Numbered from the stretch's first letter, positions 1 to 8,005 are shown. The stretch: DNA of 21,304 bases from Gemella haemolysans (GCF_901873445.1 NZ_CABFLN010000027.1:1-21304); one strand, 5' to 3'. Notes: generated by a model not told the origin, from the letters alone. Made by a program: numbers and translations.

Positions 1-59
1 ATGTAATAGAATGATTAATATTAATAATGATACGATTATATTAAAGTAAGGTGAAAATA

Positions 60-1766
60 ATGAATGAAAATGATATTTTAAAAATGAATGAAAATGACCT
101 GTATGAAGAAATTGATATATTGGATTTTGATAGACTTGAATCAGAATTAGAAGAGGATTTATTAAAAGATATAGAAGATCTGGCTTTTTTGGAAACAGAA
201 AGAGAAAGTATAAATAATCCGCAAAAGATTGGTGAAGTAGTAAAAAACGTTATATGGGAACAAATAGAAAATCAATTAGGAGTTGGAATAGGGAAAGAAT
301 TTATTGAGAAAAATAATGGTAATACACTAGATTTGAGAAAAGATGCACATATTCAAACAGCGGAAAATTTCAAAAATGGTAAATTAGCAACTCATAACAC
401 ATATATAGATTACGAAGAAAAATATAATACATATCAGGGAAGATTTAAGAAGGATAAAAATGGTAATATACAAACACATAAAAATCGTGCGGGAAAAGAA
501 GAAATAACTTTAGTAAAAGGAGCAAGAAAAGATTTTGATAAAGGTAGACCAATGGGATCTAAAGAGAAAGGAACTCATATGGATCATACTGTCTCTGGAG
601 CAGAGTTACATCGTAGAGCTGATGTGAATGCATTTATGTCCGAAAAAGAAAAAATCGAATTTGCAAATAGTAAAAAAAATTTAAATGAGATTAGAAGTGG
701 GATTAATCAAGCAAAAGGAGATACTTCTACAACTGATTTCTTAGATAATAAAAATTCTAAAGGACAGACAGCGCAAGAAGTACATAATATCACAGAAAAA
801 GAAGAAAGACAATTAAGAGAGAAAGACAAGGAAGCAAGAGAGGAATTAGATAAAAGGATCGAAGAAGGGAAAAAAAAAGCTATAGAAGCTGGAAAAAAAT
901 CCAGAAAAGAAGAAGCTGTAAGAATTGGAAAAGCAGCAACAAAGGCGGCGATAATGGGGTTACTTACAGAATTTTTGAAAGAAATAATAGAATATCTTAT
1001 AAAATGGTTTAAATCTAAAGCTAGAACATTAAAAACTCTAGTTGATTCAATAAAGGAAGCGATAACTTCTTTTGTTTCTAAATTAAAAAGTCATTTAATT
1101 AATGCAGGTAATACAATAATTTCTGCTATGATAACTGCGTTATTTAATCCTGTAGTATCGATTTTAAAAAAGGCTTGGTCTATATTAAAACAAGGGTGGA
1201 AGATATTAAAAGAGGCGGTTATTTATTTAAAAAAACCAGAAAATAAAAATAAGCCATTTTCAGAAAAAATGGCACAAGTTGGGAAAATAGTAATCGCAGG
1301 TTTAACAGCAATTGGAGCAATGAATTTATCGACTGTTATAGAAGTAGCGTTAGAAAATATTGGTATTGGGAAGATAGAAATACCATTATTAGGGACATTA
1401 GGAAGCATAATGGGCATATTTTTAGGTTCAGTAATTTCTGGGGTTATTGGAGCAATAGCAATAAATCGCCTAGATAAAGTAATAGGCGAGAGACAAATTG
1501 AAAGAATACATTCTGAAAAACTAGAAAAAGGGAATCAAATATTAGCGAAGCAACAAAATTTTCAGAAAACTATAGAAAAGGTAGTGAATAGAAAAAGAGA
1601 GAGTGTAGAGGATTTGATGACTACAGGTCATAAATACTTATATAATGAAATGGTAAATAAACAAATCGAGTTTAATAATATATCTAAGAAAGTAAATGAT
1701 AAAGAAGAGAGTAATAATAAAGAGATACTTGATGAAATTGATGATAGATTAGATGAATTGTTATAA
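60..1766 (+). CDS. HNH-motif protein with hydrophobic C-terminal region (first gene of a three-gene cassette)
   Basis: 568 aa; I do not recognise a named family. The ATG at 60 is chosen because AAGGTGA (48-54) sits 5 bases upstream; a GTG at 51 lies inside that ribosome binding site. Residues 1-60 are very acidic. Residues 172-221 read like an HNH/His-Me-finger core: HMDH (D175, H176), H184, an ANSKKNL stretch (N207), then a GINQAKGD segment (N216, K219). This resembles the DH...NL...N..KGD pattern of HNH nucleases. Residues 245-295 are Lys/Glu-rich and helical; 295-400 hold amphipathic helices; two hydrophobic stretches follow at about 405-429 and 440-469, the second Gly-rich, then a charged helical tail. 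A membrane-associated nuclease-like effector is my inference, not a family assignment. It lies 18 bp before the coiled-coil gene. The ATGAATGAAAATGA start sequence recurs at 84, but that copy has no ribosome binding site. Confidence 0.8.
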   Translation: MNENDILKMNENDLYEEIDILDFDRLESELEEDLLKDIEDLAFLETERESINNPQKIGEVVKNVIWEQIENQLGVGIGKEFIEKNNGNTLDLRKDAHIQTAENFKNGKLATHNTYIDYEEKYNTYQGRFKKDKNGNIQTHKNRAGKEEITLVKGARKDFDKGRPMGSKEKGTHMDHTVSGAELHRRADVNAFMSEKEKIEFANSKKNLNEIRSGINQAKGDTSTTDFLDNKNSKGQTAQEVHNITEKEERQLREKDKEAREELDKRIEEGKKKAIEAGKKSRKEEAVRIGKAATKAAIMGLLTEFLKEIIEYLIKWFKSKARTLKTLVDSIKEAITSFVSKLKSHLINAGNTIISAMITALFNPVVSILKKAWSILKQGWKILKEAVIYLKKPENKNKPFSEKMAQVGKIVIAGLTAIGAMNLSTVIEVALENIGIGKIEIPLLGTLGSIMGIFLGSVISGVIGAIAINRLDKVIGERQIERIHSEKLEKGNQILAKQQNFQKTIEKVVNRKRESVEDLMTTGHKYLYNEMVNKQIEFNNISKKVNDKEESNNKEILDEIDDRLDELL

Positions 1767-1784
1767 TTTTGAAAGGAATAATAT

Positions 1785-2747
1785 ATGAATAATAATAGTA
1801 ATAATAATTTACAGACCAATATAGATGAAAGTACTTATAATCACCATAATTTTGATCTAGCAAAGAAAAAACTAAGAGATTTTTCAAAAAACACGGACAA
1901 AGATTTTAAATTGGAAAAAGTAGAAGAAGAAGGAGGTTTTTTTCGGTTAGGTAATCATAATGTAACAGGTTCTGAATTTAATCTGAGATTATCAAAAATA
2001 CAAGATAAGTTTATAAATATAAATACCGGGATAATTGAGCTTAGAAAAGAGTTTGGAGTGGTATATACTGCATTAGAATCTTTGGATAAAGATATACTTA
2101 AAGCATTTTTGGTTCAATTAAATCAGATAGAGCAAGCATATAAATCAATAGAAGTTACTAATGATAAGCTTTTATTAGCTAATGAGGATATCAATAATAT
2201 TATAGAAAAGCAGAGAAAAACGGTTGAAGTATTAACAAAGTTTAAAAAACGACTTGATGAGTATAAGCATTTAGTAGAAGTAGATAATATGTGGCAAGAT
2301 ATGAATATTTTAAAATATGATATTTCCGAACTAAAAAAAACAGATAAAAAACTTAGCGGATTAGAACATTTATATCAAATTGATAAAATTTGGGAGAAAT
2401 TAGACAAAATAATTATTGAAATTGGTGAAGTCTCTATTTTGTTGGAAAATCAAAATAGAGAGTTAGTAGAAAGTAAACAAAGAATAAATTTTATAGAAGA
2501 GTTTGTAAGAAAAATAAGCACTCAAGAATATTTATTTGAGATAGATACTTTGTGGAAAGAAAATAGAGATATTAAAAACAAAGTAGAGAAAAATAAGAAA
2601 AATACAGATATTGAAATTTTAGTGTTAAAAGAAAAAATAGAATTATTAGATAAAAAAATTAATTATAAAAACAGACAAATATATATTTTTATAATAATAT
2701 TGGTATGTATTATTTTATACATTTTATTTTTTATAGGAAGACGATAG
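1785..2747 (+). CDS. Coiled-coil protein with a C-terminal membrane anchor
   Basis: 320 aa, family not recognised. AAAGGA lies about 8 bases before the ATG. Residues 1-60 are Asn-rich and polar; roughly 65-295 is almost continuous charged helix with heptad-like spacing, so coiled coil is likely. One hydrophobic helix (about 299-317) followed by GRR ends the protein, giving a tail-anchored layout with the bulk in the cytoplasm. Three degenerate repeats share an HL-x-x-(I/V)-D-x-x-W core, at residues 162-170, 195-203 and 249-257, with the tryptophans at 170, 203 and 257. Its stop codon abuts the ATG of the AAA+ gene, so the two are co-transcribed and probably translationally coupled. A scaffold or adaptor linking the membrane to the ATPase is an inference. 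Confidence 0.8.
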   Translation: MNNNSNNNLQTNIDESTYNHHNFDLAKKKLRDFSKNTDKDFKLEKVEEEGGFFRLGNHNVTGSEFNLRLSKIQDKFININTGIIELRKEFGVVYTALESLDKDILKAFLVQLNQIEQAYKSIEVTNDKLLLANEDINNIIEKQRKTVEVLTKFKKRLDEYKHLVEVDNMWQDMNILKYDISELKKTDKKLSGLEHLYQIDKIWEKLDKIIIEIGEVSILLENQNRELVESKQRINFIEEFVRKISTQEYLFEIDTLWKENRDIKNKVEKNKKNTDIEILVLKEKIELLDKKINYKNRQIYIFIIILVCIILYILFFIGRR

Positions 2748-3842
2748 ATGAATAAGTACGAAGAAAAATTATATAATTCTTCACTAAAATATGGAGAGTT
2801 GATTAATAAGAAAGATATTATCTTATCCTACATTGAACATATTATTAATAACAGGGATAATCAATCCAAGATATTATTACTAAAAAATATATCTAAGGAA
2901 GTTAGTAATAATAAAGAAAATAGAGAGATAAAAGATAGTGCTAAAATTTTAAAAGACGATTTTCTTAAATATTTAGGATACATATCAGTCCAAGAATTAT
3001 TAGGGAATGAAGAAGAAAACCAAAATGAAAAATCTTTAATTGAATTATTGGAAGAATTACAATCTTTAATTGGATTGGAAAATGTAAAGAAGAAAATCCA
3101 AGATTTAATAATATATCAACGTGTTCAGCAGTTGAGATTAGAAAAACAATTAATAGCGAATAAAGGTACAATGCATATGGCTTTTATAGGTAATCCAGGC
3201 ACAGGGAAAACAACAGTAGCGAGAATAGTCGGGCATATTTACAAGAAAATAGGATTGCTGTCTAAAGGGCACTTTCTAGAGGTATCTAGAACAGATTTAA
3301 TAGCTGGATATCAAGGACAAACAGCTTTAAAAGTAAAAAAAATTATAGAAAGAGCAAAAGGGGGAGTATTATTTATAGATGAAGCATATAGTATTACAGA
3401 GAATGATCATACTGATTCTTATGGAAAAGAATGTCTGACTGAACTAACAAAAGCACTAGAGGATTATAGGGATGATTTAGTTGTTATAGTTGCAGGGTAT
3501 ACAGAACCTATGAGACACTTTTTTGAGTCCAATCCAGGATTAAAATCTAGATTTAATACGTTTGTAGAGTTTCAAGATTATACTGTTGATGAATTGACTG
3601 AAATATTTCTTTATATATGTGATAGAAAAGATTATCTTGTCGATGTAGATGGATTGTATGAATTAAGAAATTATTTTGAAAAAATACTATGTGATAAGGA
3701 TGAAAATTTTTCTAATGCAAGATTTGTTAGAAATATCTATGATGAGATTGTAATGAAACACTCAAGAAGAATTATAGAAATAGACAATCCTACAAAAGAA
3801 GACCTAATGTTTATAAAAAAGGAAGATTTTAATTTTAATTAG
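2748..3842 (+). CDS. CbbX/SpoVK-family AAA+ ATPase
   Basis: 364 aa. Residues 1-95 form a helical N-terminal domain I do not recognise; 98-364 is a classic AAA+ module of the CbbX/SpoVK type. Seen directly: the family lead-in LIGLENVKKKI (107-117), Walker A GNPGTGKTT (148-156), a pore-loop-like AGYQGQT (186-192), Walker B VLFIDEAY (207-214), the VVIVAGY strand (245-251), arginine-finger segment NPGLKSRFN (262-270, R268) and sensor-2 NARFVRN (323-329). All catalytic residues look intact. Family members are hexameric remodelling ATPases such as the rubisco activase CbbX; mycobacterial EccA has a related domain. The gene starts exactly at the end of the coiled-coil gene, with AGGAAG about 8 bases before the ATG. 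Because it lies beside membrane proteins and no Calvin-cycle or sporulation genes, its client is probably one of its two partners (inference). Confidence 0.93.
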   Translation: MNKYEEKLYNSSLKYGELINKKDIILSYIEHIINNRDNQSKILLLKNISKEVSNNKENREIKDSAKILKDDFLKYLGYISVQELLGNEEENQNEKSLIELLEELQSLIGLENVKKKIQDLIIYQRVQQLRLEKQLIANKGTMHMAFIGNPGTGKTTVARIVGHIYKKIGLLSKGHFLEVSRTDLIAGYQGQTALKVKKIIERAKGGVLFIDEAYSITENDHTDSYGKECLTELTKALEDYRDDLVVIVAGYTEPMRHFFESNPGLKSRFNTFVEFQDYTVDELTEIFLYICDRKDYLVDVDGLYELRNYFEKILCDKDENFSNARFVRNIYDEIVMKHSRRIIEIDNPTKEDLMFIKKEDFNFN

Positions 3843-3915
3843 GTAATTTTTTGAATGGAAATTTTGATAATAGTAGAGTGAGAGAAGGATATAGAGTTTT
3901 TCCCACATTATGTCC

Positions 3916-3954
3916 AACCTCTTTAATATACTAAGTATATTAAGGAGGTTTTTT
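3916..3954 (+). terminator. Strong hairpin plus T-run closing the cassette; it also sequesters the next Shine-Dalgarno
   Basis: The arms 3916-3932 and 3934-3950 are 17 nt long and complementary apart from one T-G wobble. The 3' arm ends in a run of six T (3949-3954), the form of a rho-independent terminator for the AAA+ transcript. The same 3' arm contains TAAGGAGG (3941-3948), which is the only ribosome binding site for the ATG at 3957. Termination here would precede the next gene; read-through RNA would have its Shine-Dalgarno paired. Confidence 0.75.
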
Positions 3955-3956
3955 AT

Positions 3957-4379
3957 ATGAATACAATTAATTTTAATACTTTAACTAGTGTAGAAAGGAT
4001 ACTATTAGCAGTGGATTTTGATTATTATTTAAAAAAGTATAATTCTAATATTCCTAAAATAAGAAATGAGTTAAATAAACTACTAAAAGGAACAGATCTA
4101 TCGATTTTAGAGAGAGTTAATTATCGGCTAACATTTAGTTATGATTGTGATATATATTTTAGAGAAGAGTACTTGAAAATCTTCTCTATAAAAAGATTTT
4201 ATAAGTTTTTTGGTTATAAGATATACTACAAAAATATTGTGATGCTAGATTATAATCATAATAAAAAAGAATGTACTATTAAATATTTCAATAAAGGAAG
4301 AGTACATGGATTAAAATTTTCTGCATATCCAGAGCAATATAAGTTATTATCAAACTTATATAAAAATATTGTATGTTAA
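3957..4379 (+). CDS. Small orphan protein, function unknown
   Basis: 140 aa, not recognised. It is rich in Tyr, Lys, Asn and Ile, with no signal peptide, membrane helix or known catalytic motif that I can see. The N-terminal half is predicted-helix-like (SVERILLAVDF..., then IRNELNKLL), while the C-terminal half alternates hydrophobic and charged residues as in beta strands (KIYYKNIVMLDY, CTIKYFNKGRVHGLKF). GGAGG lies 8 bases before the ATG but is buried in the preceding terminator-like hairpin. Base composition is visibly as AT-rich as the upstream cassette, so it may belong to the same accessory segment. I saw no convincing promoter between the AAA+ gene and this gene. Confidence 0.65.
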   Translation: MNTINFNTLTSVERILLAVDFDYYLKKYNSNIPKIRNELNKLLKGTDLSILERVNYRLTFSYDCDIYFREEYLKIFSIKRFYKFFGYKIYYKNIVMLDYNHNKKECTIKYFNKGRVHGLKFSAYPEQYKLLSNLYKNIVC

Positions 4380-4408
4380 ATTAATTTCTAGTAAAATATG
4401 ATTTTCTA

Positions 4409-4417
4409 TGAGATAAT
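4409..4417 (+). promoter_or_regulatory. Candidate extended -10 element for the 312-aa gene
   Basis: TGAGATAAT reads as TG-n-GATAAT, an extended -10 with one mismatch, about 52 bases before the ATG at 4470. No good -35 lies 16-18 bases upstream, so this is a weak call. Confidence 0.3.
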
Positions 4418-4469
4418 AATTTTATAGTCCGCGAAGAGTGGAAAGATTTTAGATAACAGGAGAATATAT

Positions 4470-5408
4470 ATGAAAAAAAGTATTGCTATATTTTCGAGTA
4501 TTATAGTTGCGCTTATTATTTGTGCTACAGCGTATTATTTTATGTTTGGTGGTGGGAAAGATGAGAAGGTAAAAGAAGAGTATCAAAAATATGTTGATAT
4601 GATTAATATCAGTCATGATTTCGAAGCAGGAGCGAAAGGCTTGGAGACGCTAACTACTGATGTTGCTCAGAAGGTTATTCCAACTATCAAGACTGATATA
4701 AAAGTTGCAAAAGAGATTAAAAATACGTCTATTAGCTTAAATGATAAAAAAATTGATGAAGCGAGAGATAGTTTAGATAAAGCTAAAAAACTTGATACAA
4801 ATTCAAATTTTTCAGCTGCTATTAACTGGTTAAATGCTGATATTGAAAATTATAAGAGAGCTGAAGAAGAGATAAAAAATATTAAGACAGATGTTAATTT
4901 TAGTAAAGATTTATCTCAAATTTTAGAAAAATACAAGTTTAATAATAATAGTTTAAAACAATTGTTAAATGATGTGGGTAATAAGCTTTATGATAAAGCT
5001 CAGGAAGCTGCACAAAAGACTAAGGAACTTGCAGAAAAAGCAAGAGAGTTTGAGCGTAAGAACAAAAGATCTGATATCGAATTAGGTGGACCGAACCCTG
5101 CGTTATTAAATGATAGCAATTCGTTGCCGGCTGATGCTCAAGGGATAGGTGGAGCAATGGATGAAGAAGGAGCAAGAAAAATGAGTTCTGATCTTGTTAA
5201 TAGATATAAAGGATACCTTCTAAAAAAATATGATGGAGTATCAATTGAATGGTCTATCAATGGTAAGAGTTTCAAAATTATTAAGGAAGATGGAAGTAAA
5301 CTTACCTTTACTACTCAAGCTCAGCTTTATAGAAAAGTTGGTAATAGATTAGTTTCTGGAGTTAATCTTAACAGCGAAGAAGGCTCTGAATTTTTATATA
5401 ATACATAA
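4470..5408 (+). CDS. Membrane-anchored extracytoplasmic protein, function unknown
   Basis: 312 aa, family not recognised. MKKS is followed by a hydrophobic helix (about residues 5-26), then a long charged domain, so the protein is probably anchored by its N-terminus and faces outward. The cysteine in the helix is preceded by Ile-Ile, which does not fit a lipobox, so I do not call it a lipoprotein. Residues 30-200 are mostly helical, with Lys/Glu/Ala-rich coiled-coil-like stretches (160-200). Residues 205-230 are a Pro/Asn/Gly-rich linker. The C-terminal 80 residues look like a small beta-rich domain. ACAGGAGA precedes the ATG by about 7 bases. It stands alone: the hairpin at 3916 lies well upstream and a terminator follows directly. 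The 355-aa protein at 16406 has the same architecture but no similarity I can see. Confidence 0.72.
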   Translation: MKKSIAIFSSIIVALIICATAYYFMFGGGKDEKVKEEYQKYVDMINISHDFEAGAKGLETLTTDVAQKVIPTIKTDIKVAKEIKNTSISLNDKKIDEARDSLDKAKKLDTNSNFSAAINWLNADIENYKRAEEEIKNIKTDVNFSKDLSQILEKYKFNNNSLKQLLNDVGNKLYDKAQEAAQKTKELAEKAREFERKNKRSDIELGGPNPALLNDSNSLPADAQGIGGAMDEEGARKMSSDLVNRYKGYLLKKYDGVSIEWSINGKSFKIIKEDGSKLTFTTQAQLYRKVGNRLVSGVNLNSEEGSEFLYNT

Positions 5409-5424
5409 GCTATTAATTGAGAAA

Positions 5425-5465
5425 ACTCAAGGCATGACATAATGTCAATTGCCTTGAGTCTTTTT
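5425..5465. terminator. Bidirectional terminator between convergent genes
   Basis: ACTCAAGGC (5425-5433) pairs with GCCTTGAGT (5451-5459), and inside it TGACAT pairs with ATGTCA, giving a long near-continuous stem. Five T follow on the + strand (5461-5465) and AAAA at 5422-5425 gives a T-run on the - strand. It serves the 312-aa gene and the phosphatase gene on the opposite strand. Confidence 0.85.
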
Positions 5466-6198
5466 ATATTTCGACGATATCAATAGTTGCTTGTGTTTTA
5501 TAAATAACATCTTTTCTTTCGATTAAGATAGTTGCTTTTTCAGCTAGTTCTTTGTTTTCTTTAATTTTACTAAGTAGTTCACGACTTGGATTCATTGCAA
5601 CTGGATTACCTACACGTCTTAGCATGTTGTAATCGCCATTTGTATCACCATATGCAAATGATTCAGAAAGATCAATATTATATTCTTCAACTAATCTATC
5701 AATAGTTTTATTTTTACTATCAGCATCCCACATTGGAATTACTTCACCTGTAAATTTATCATTTTCCATGATGTATTTACTACCAATCGCAAGAAATGCA
5801 TGATGTTTTTTACCCATTGCTTCAACAAGGTAGTCTGGACTACCTGAGATGAAAATAATAAGGTGTCCATTCTTTTTATGTTTTTCAATAATATTTCTAG
5901 TAAACTTATAGACACGATCAGCCTTAAGTTTCATTACTTGTTCTGTTGCGAAATCAATATATTTTTTATGAAGACCTGTTATTGCTTGAACGTAAGCTTC
6001 AGATACTCCAAATAGATAGTTATCGTAATCTTCAAAACGTTTATCCCAGTTGATGTATGTATCTTTTACGCCATTTATCCAATATCTTTCATCTACAACT
6101 TCGTATTTAATTAATTTTTTAAAATGCTCTGTCATTAAAGAATCCCTATATAGAGTTCCATCGATATCGAAAAATGCAGCTATTTTCTTTTCTTTCAT
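5464..6198 (-). CDS. HAD superfamily (subfamily IB, SerB-like) phosphatase
   Basis: 244 aa, cytoplasmic. All HAD signatures are visible: motif I DIDGT (11-15, nucleophile D11 and D13), motif II ISGS (117-120), a motif III lysine at about 162-164, and motif IV GDTNGD (184-189). The roughly 75-residue helical cap between motif I and motif II is the layout of subfamily IB, which includes phosphoserine phosphatase and related small-molecule phosphatases. The substrate cannot be read from the sequence. TAGGAGGA precedes the ATG by about 6 bases. It lies 70 bp after the M3 peptidase on the same strand, with little room for a promoter of its own, so the two are probably one transcript. It ends at the shared terminator. 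Confidence 0.88.
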   Translation of the reverse strand: MKEKKIAAFFDIDGTLYRDSLMTEHFKKLIKYEVVDERYWINGVKDTYINWDKRFEDYDNYLFGVSEAYVQAITGLHKKYIDFATEQVMKLKADRVYKFTRNIIEKHKKNGHLIIFISGSPDYLVEAMGKKHHAFLAIGSKYIMENDKFTGEVIPMWDADSKNKTIDRLVEEYNIDLSESFAYGDTNGDYNMLRRVGNPVAMNPSRELLSKIKENKELAEKATILIERKDVIYKTQATIDIVEI

Positions 6199-6232
6199 AT
6201 TTTATCCTCCTAAAGATCAATGTTTAATTAGG

Positions 6233-6261
6233 TTTAAAGGCGAGGAATCCTCGCCTTTAAA
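6233..6261 (-). other. Intercistronic hairpin between the M3 peptidase and phosphatase genes
   Basis: A perfect 14-bp inverted repeat: TTTAAAGGCGAGGA against TCCTCGCCTTTAAA, around a one-base centre. On the transcribed (-) strand only three T follow, so a full rho-independent terminator is doubtful. It may be a partial terminator or a 3'-end stabiliser of the upstream peptidase message. Confidence 0.6.
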
Positions 6262-6268
6262 AGAAGTT

Positions 6269-7960
6269 TTAAAATTTTGTAGCATCTACAGAGTCAAGGT
6301 ATTTTTTAAGTTCTGGCACAATATTAGAAATTGTTCCATCTTTGAATGGATTTTCTAGATTTGCTTCTTTAACTAATTCTAAGAATGGTTTAGTTCCACC
6401 TTGTTTACATAGGTGTAGGTATTCTTCCCATGCTTTTTCTCTATTTTCGTTAGCTTTTTTCCAGAATTGGAAGGCACAAACTTGAGCTAAAGTATAATCG
6501 ATATAGTAGAATGGTACACTAAATAAGTGTCCTTGTCTATAGAAAAATAATCCTTCATCAAGTTCTGGAATTTCTTCGTAGTAACGTGATGGTAGGTATT
6601 TTCTTTCCACTTCTAACCATTTCATACGACGTTCTTGTGGTGTTAGTTCTGGATTTTCGTATACTTCGTGTTGGAACTCATCGACAGTAACACCATAAGG
6701 TAAGAACTTAATCGCTGTAGTCATGTGGTAGTATTTGAACTTGTCAGTATCTTCTTTAAAGAAAAGATTCATCCATGGCCATGTTAAAAATTCCATACTC
6801 ATTGAGTGAATTTCACAAGCTTCAAATGTTGGCCAAACGTAATCTGGCATATGATTTCTACTTTGGAAAACTTGGAAAGCATGACCAGCTTCATGAGTTA
6901 AGACTGTAACATCATGAGGAGTTTGATTGAAGTTAGCAAAGATAAATGGTGCTTTGTAATCTGGAATGAATGTACAGTAACCACCACCAGCTTTTCCTGG
7001 TTTTGTATCTAAGTCTAATAAGTTGTTTTCAGTCATAAATGTAAAGAATTCATCAGTTTCTGGTGATAATTCTTTATACATTATTTTAGCATAATCAACA
7101 AGTGTTGGACGGTCACCTTTTGGAGTAGGGTTACCAGATTTGAATGTTACACCTTCATCGTGGAATGAAAGTTTTTCAAGTCCTAGACGATTAGCTTGTG
7201 CTTTTTTAAGTTCTTCAACTACAGGTACGATTTCTTTGAAAATTTGTTTTCTGTAGTTTGCTACGTCTTTTGCAGTGTAGTCAGTTCTACGTAGACGAAG
7301 GTAAGCAACTTCTACGAAGTTATCAAAACCAAGTTTTTTCGCAATTCGAGTACGAACTTTAACTATACGGTCGTAAATGCTATCGTATTGTTCTAAGTTT
7401 TCTTTGAAGAATTTGGCAACAGCCTGACTTGCTAATAGACGAGTCTCACGGTTGGCATCTTGAGTATATTTAGCCATACCACTTAAGTTGTGAATTCCAC
7501 CATCAAATGGAATTTTAGCACTTGAAGTAAGCTTAGTATATTCAGAAGTAAGTTTATTTTCTTCTTTTAAATCTTCGATGATTTCATCACTAAATACTTT
7601 AAGAGAAGATTCAATTAGGTTAAAGTAATGTTCCCCAATTTCTTTTTTAAGTTCTTCTTTGAATTTAGAATCGAATATTGCTTTATCGAATTTGCTAAGA
7701 AGAGAAGTCAATTCAGGATTGAAGTCATCCCAAAAATCTCTTTCAGTTTCATAAAACTTATCAGTAGTGTCGATTGTTGCACGGATTTCTACTAACTGAG
7801 CTAATGTTTCAACGCTGTTGCGAAGTTTGTTGTATTCGTTAAAAATTTCTAAAGTTTCTTCAACAGTATTTGCCGAATTTAATTTTTCTATTAATGTTTC
7901 TAATTGTTTTTTTATTTGATCAGTATCTGGTCTAGTATATTGGTAATTTTCAAAAGTCAT
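6269..7960 (-). CDS. M3-family oligoendopeptidase (zinc metallopeptidase)
   Basis: 563 aa, cytosolic, no signal peptide. The M3 signature HEAGH (356-360) gives two zinc-ligand histidines and the catalytic glutamate; the third ligand is probably E383 in the CEIHSMS segment. The family hydrolyses short peptides of roughly 5-20 residues and helps recycle peptides inside the cell. Length (about 560, shorter than the roughly 600 of true PepF) and the GHAFQVF context fit the M3 subgroup that is not PepF itself, so I give no gene symbol. Start: AGGAGAG lies about 7 bases before the ATG. It is transcribed divergently from def and probably together with the HAD phosphatase downstream. Confidence 0.92.
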   Translation of the reverse strand: MTFENYQYTRPDTDQIKKQLETLIEKLNSANTVEETLEIFNEYNKLRNSVETLAQLVEIRATIDTTDKFYETERDFWDDFNPELTSLLSKFDKAIFDSKFKEELKKEIGEHYFNLIESSLKVFSDEIIEDLKEENKLTSEYTKLTSSAKIPFDGGIHNLSGMAKYTQDANRETRLLASQAVAKFFKENLEQYDSIYDRIVKVRTRIAKKLGFDNFVEVAYLRLRRTDYTAKDVANYRKQIFKEIVPVVEELKKAQANRLGLEKLSFHDEGVTFKSGNPTPKGDRPTLVDYAKIMYKELSPETDEFFTFMTENNLLDLDTKPGKAGGGYCTFIPDYKAPFIFANFNQTPHDVTVLTHEAGHAFQVFQSRNHMPDYVWPTFEACEIHSMSMEFLTWPWMNLFFKEDTDKFKYYHMTTAIKFLPYGVTVDEFQHEVYENPELTPQERRMKWLEVERKYLPSRYYEEIPELDEGLFFYRQGHLFSVPFYYIDYTLAQVCAFQFWKKANENREKAWEEYLHLCKQGGTKPFLELVKEANLENPFKDGTISNIVPELKKYLDSVDATKF

Positions 7961-8005
7961 AATACACTCTCCTAAAAATCATATTTATAAATTATCAACA
8001 CTACT

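Noticed and set aside
51..59. GTG at 51 as start of the first gene
   Set aside because: It lies within the AAGGTGA ribosome binding site that serves the ATG at 60.
1628..1887. - strand frames rich in Tyr, Leu and Ser
   Set aside because: They are the complement of AT-rich coding sequence at the junction of two well-supported + strand genes; no ribosome binding site or plausible protein.
2748..3842. EccA of a type VII secretion system
   Set aside because: Only the AAA+ core is shared. No WXG100, EssC/EccC or other secretion gene is present, and the N-terminal domain is not the TPR domain of EccA.
4470..4560. Lipoprotein signal in the 312-aa protein (and similarly at 16406)
   Set aside because: The cysteines follow Ile-Ile and Val-Ile, not the small residue required at -1 of a lipobox.
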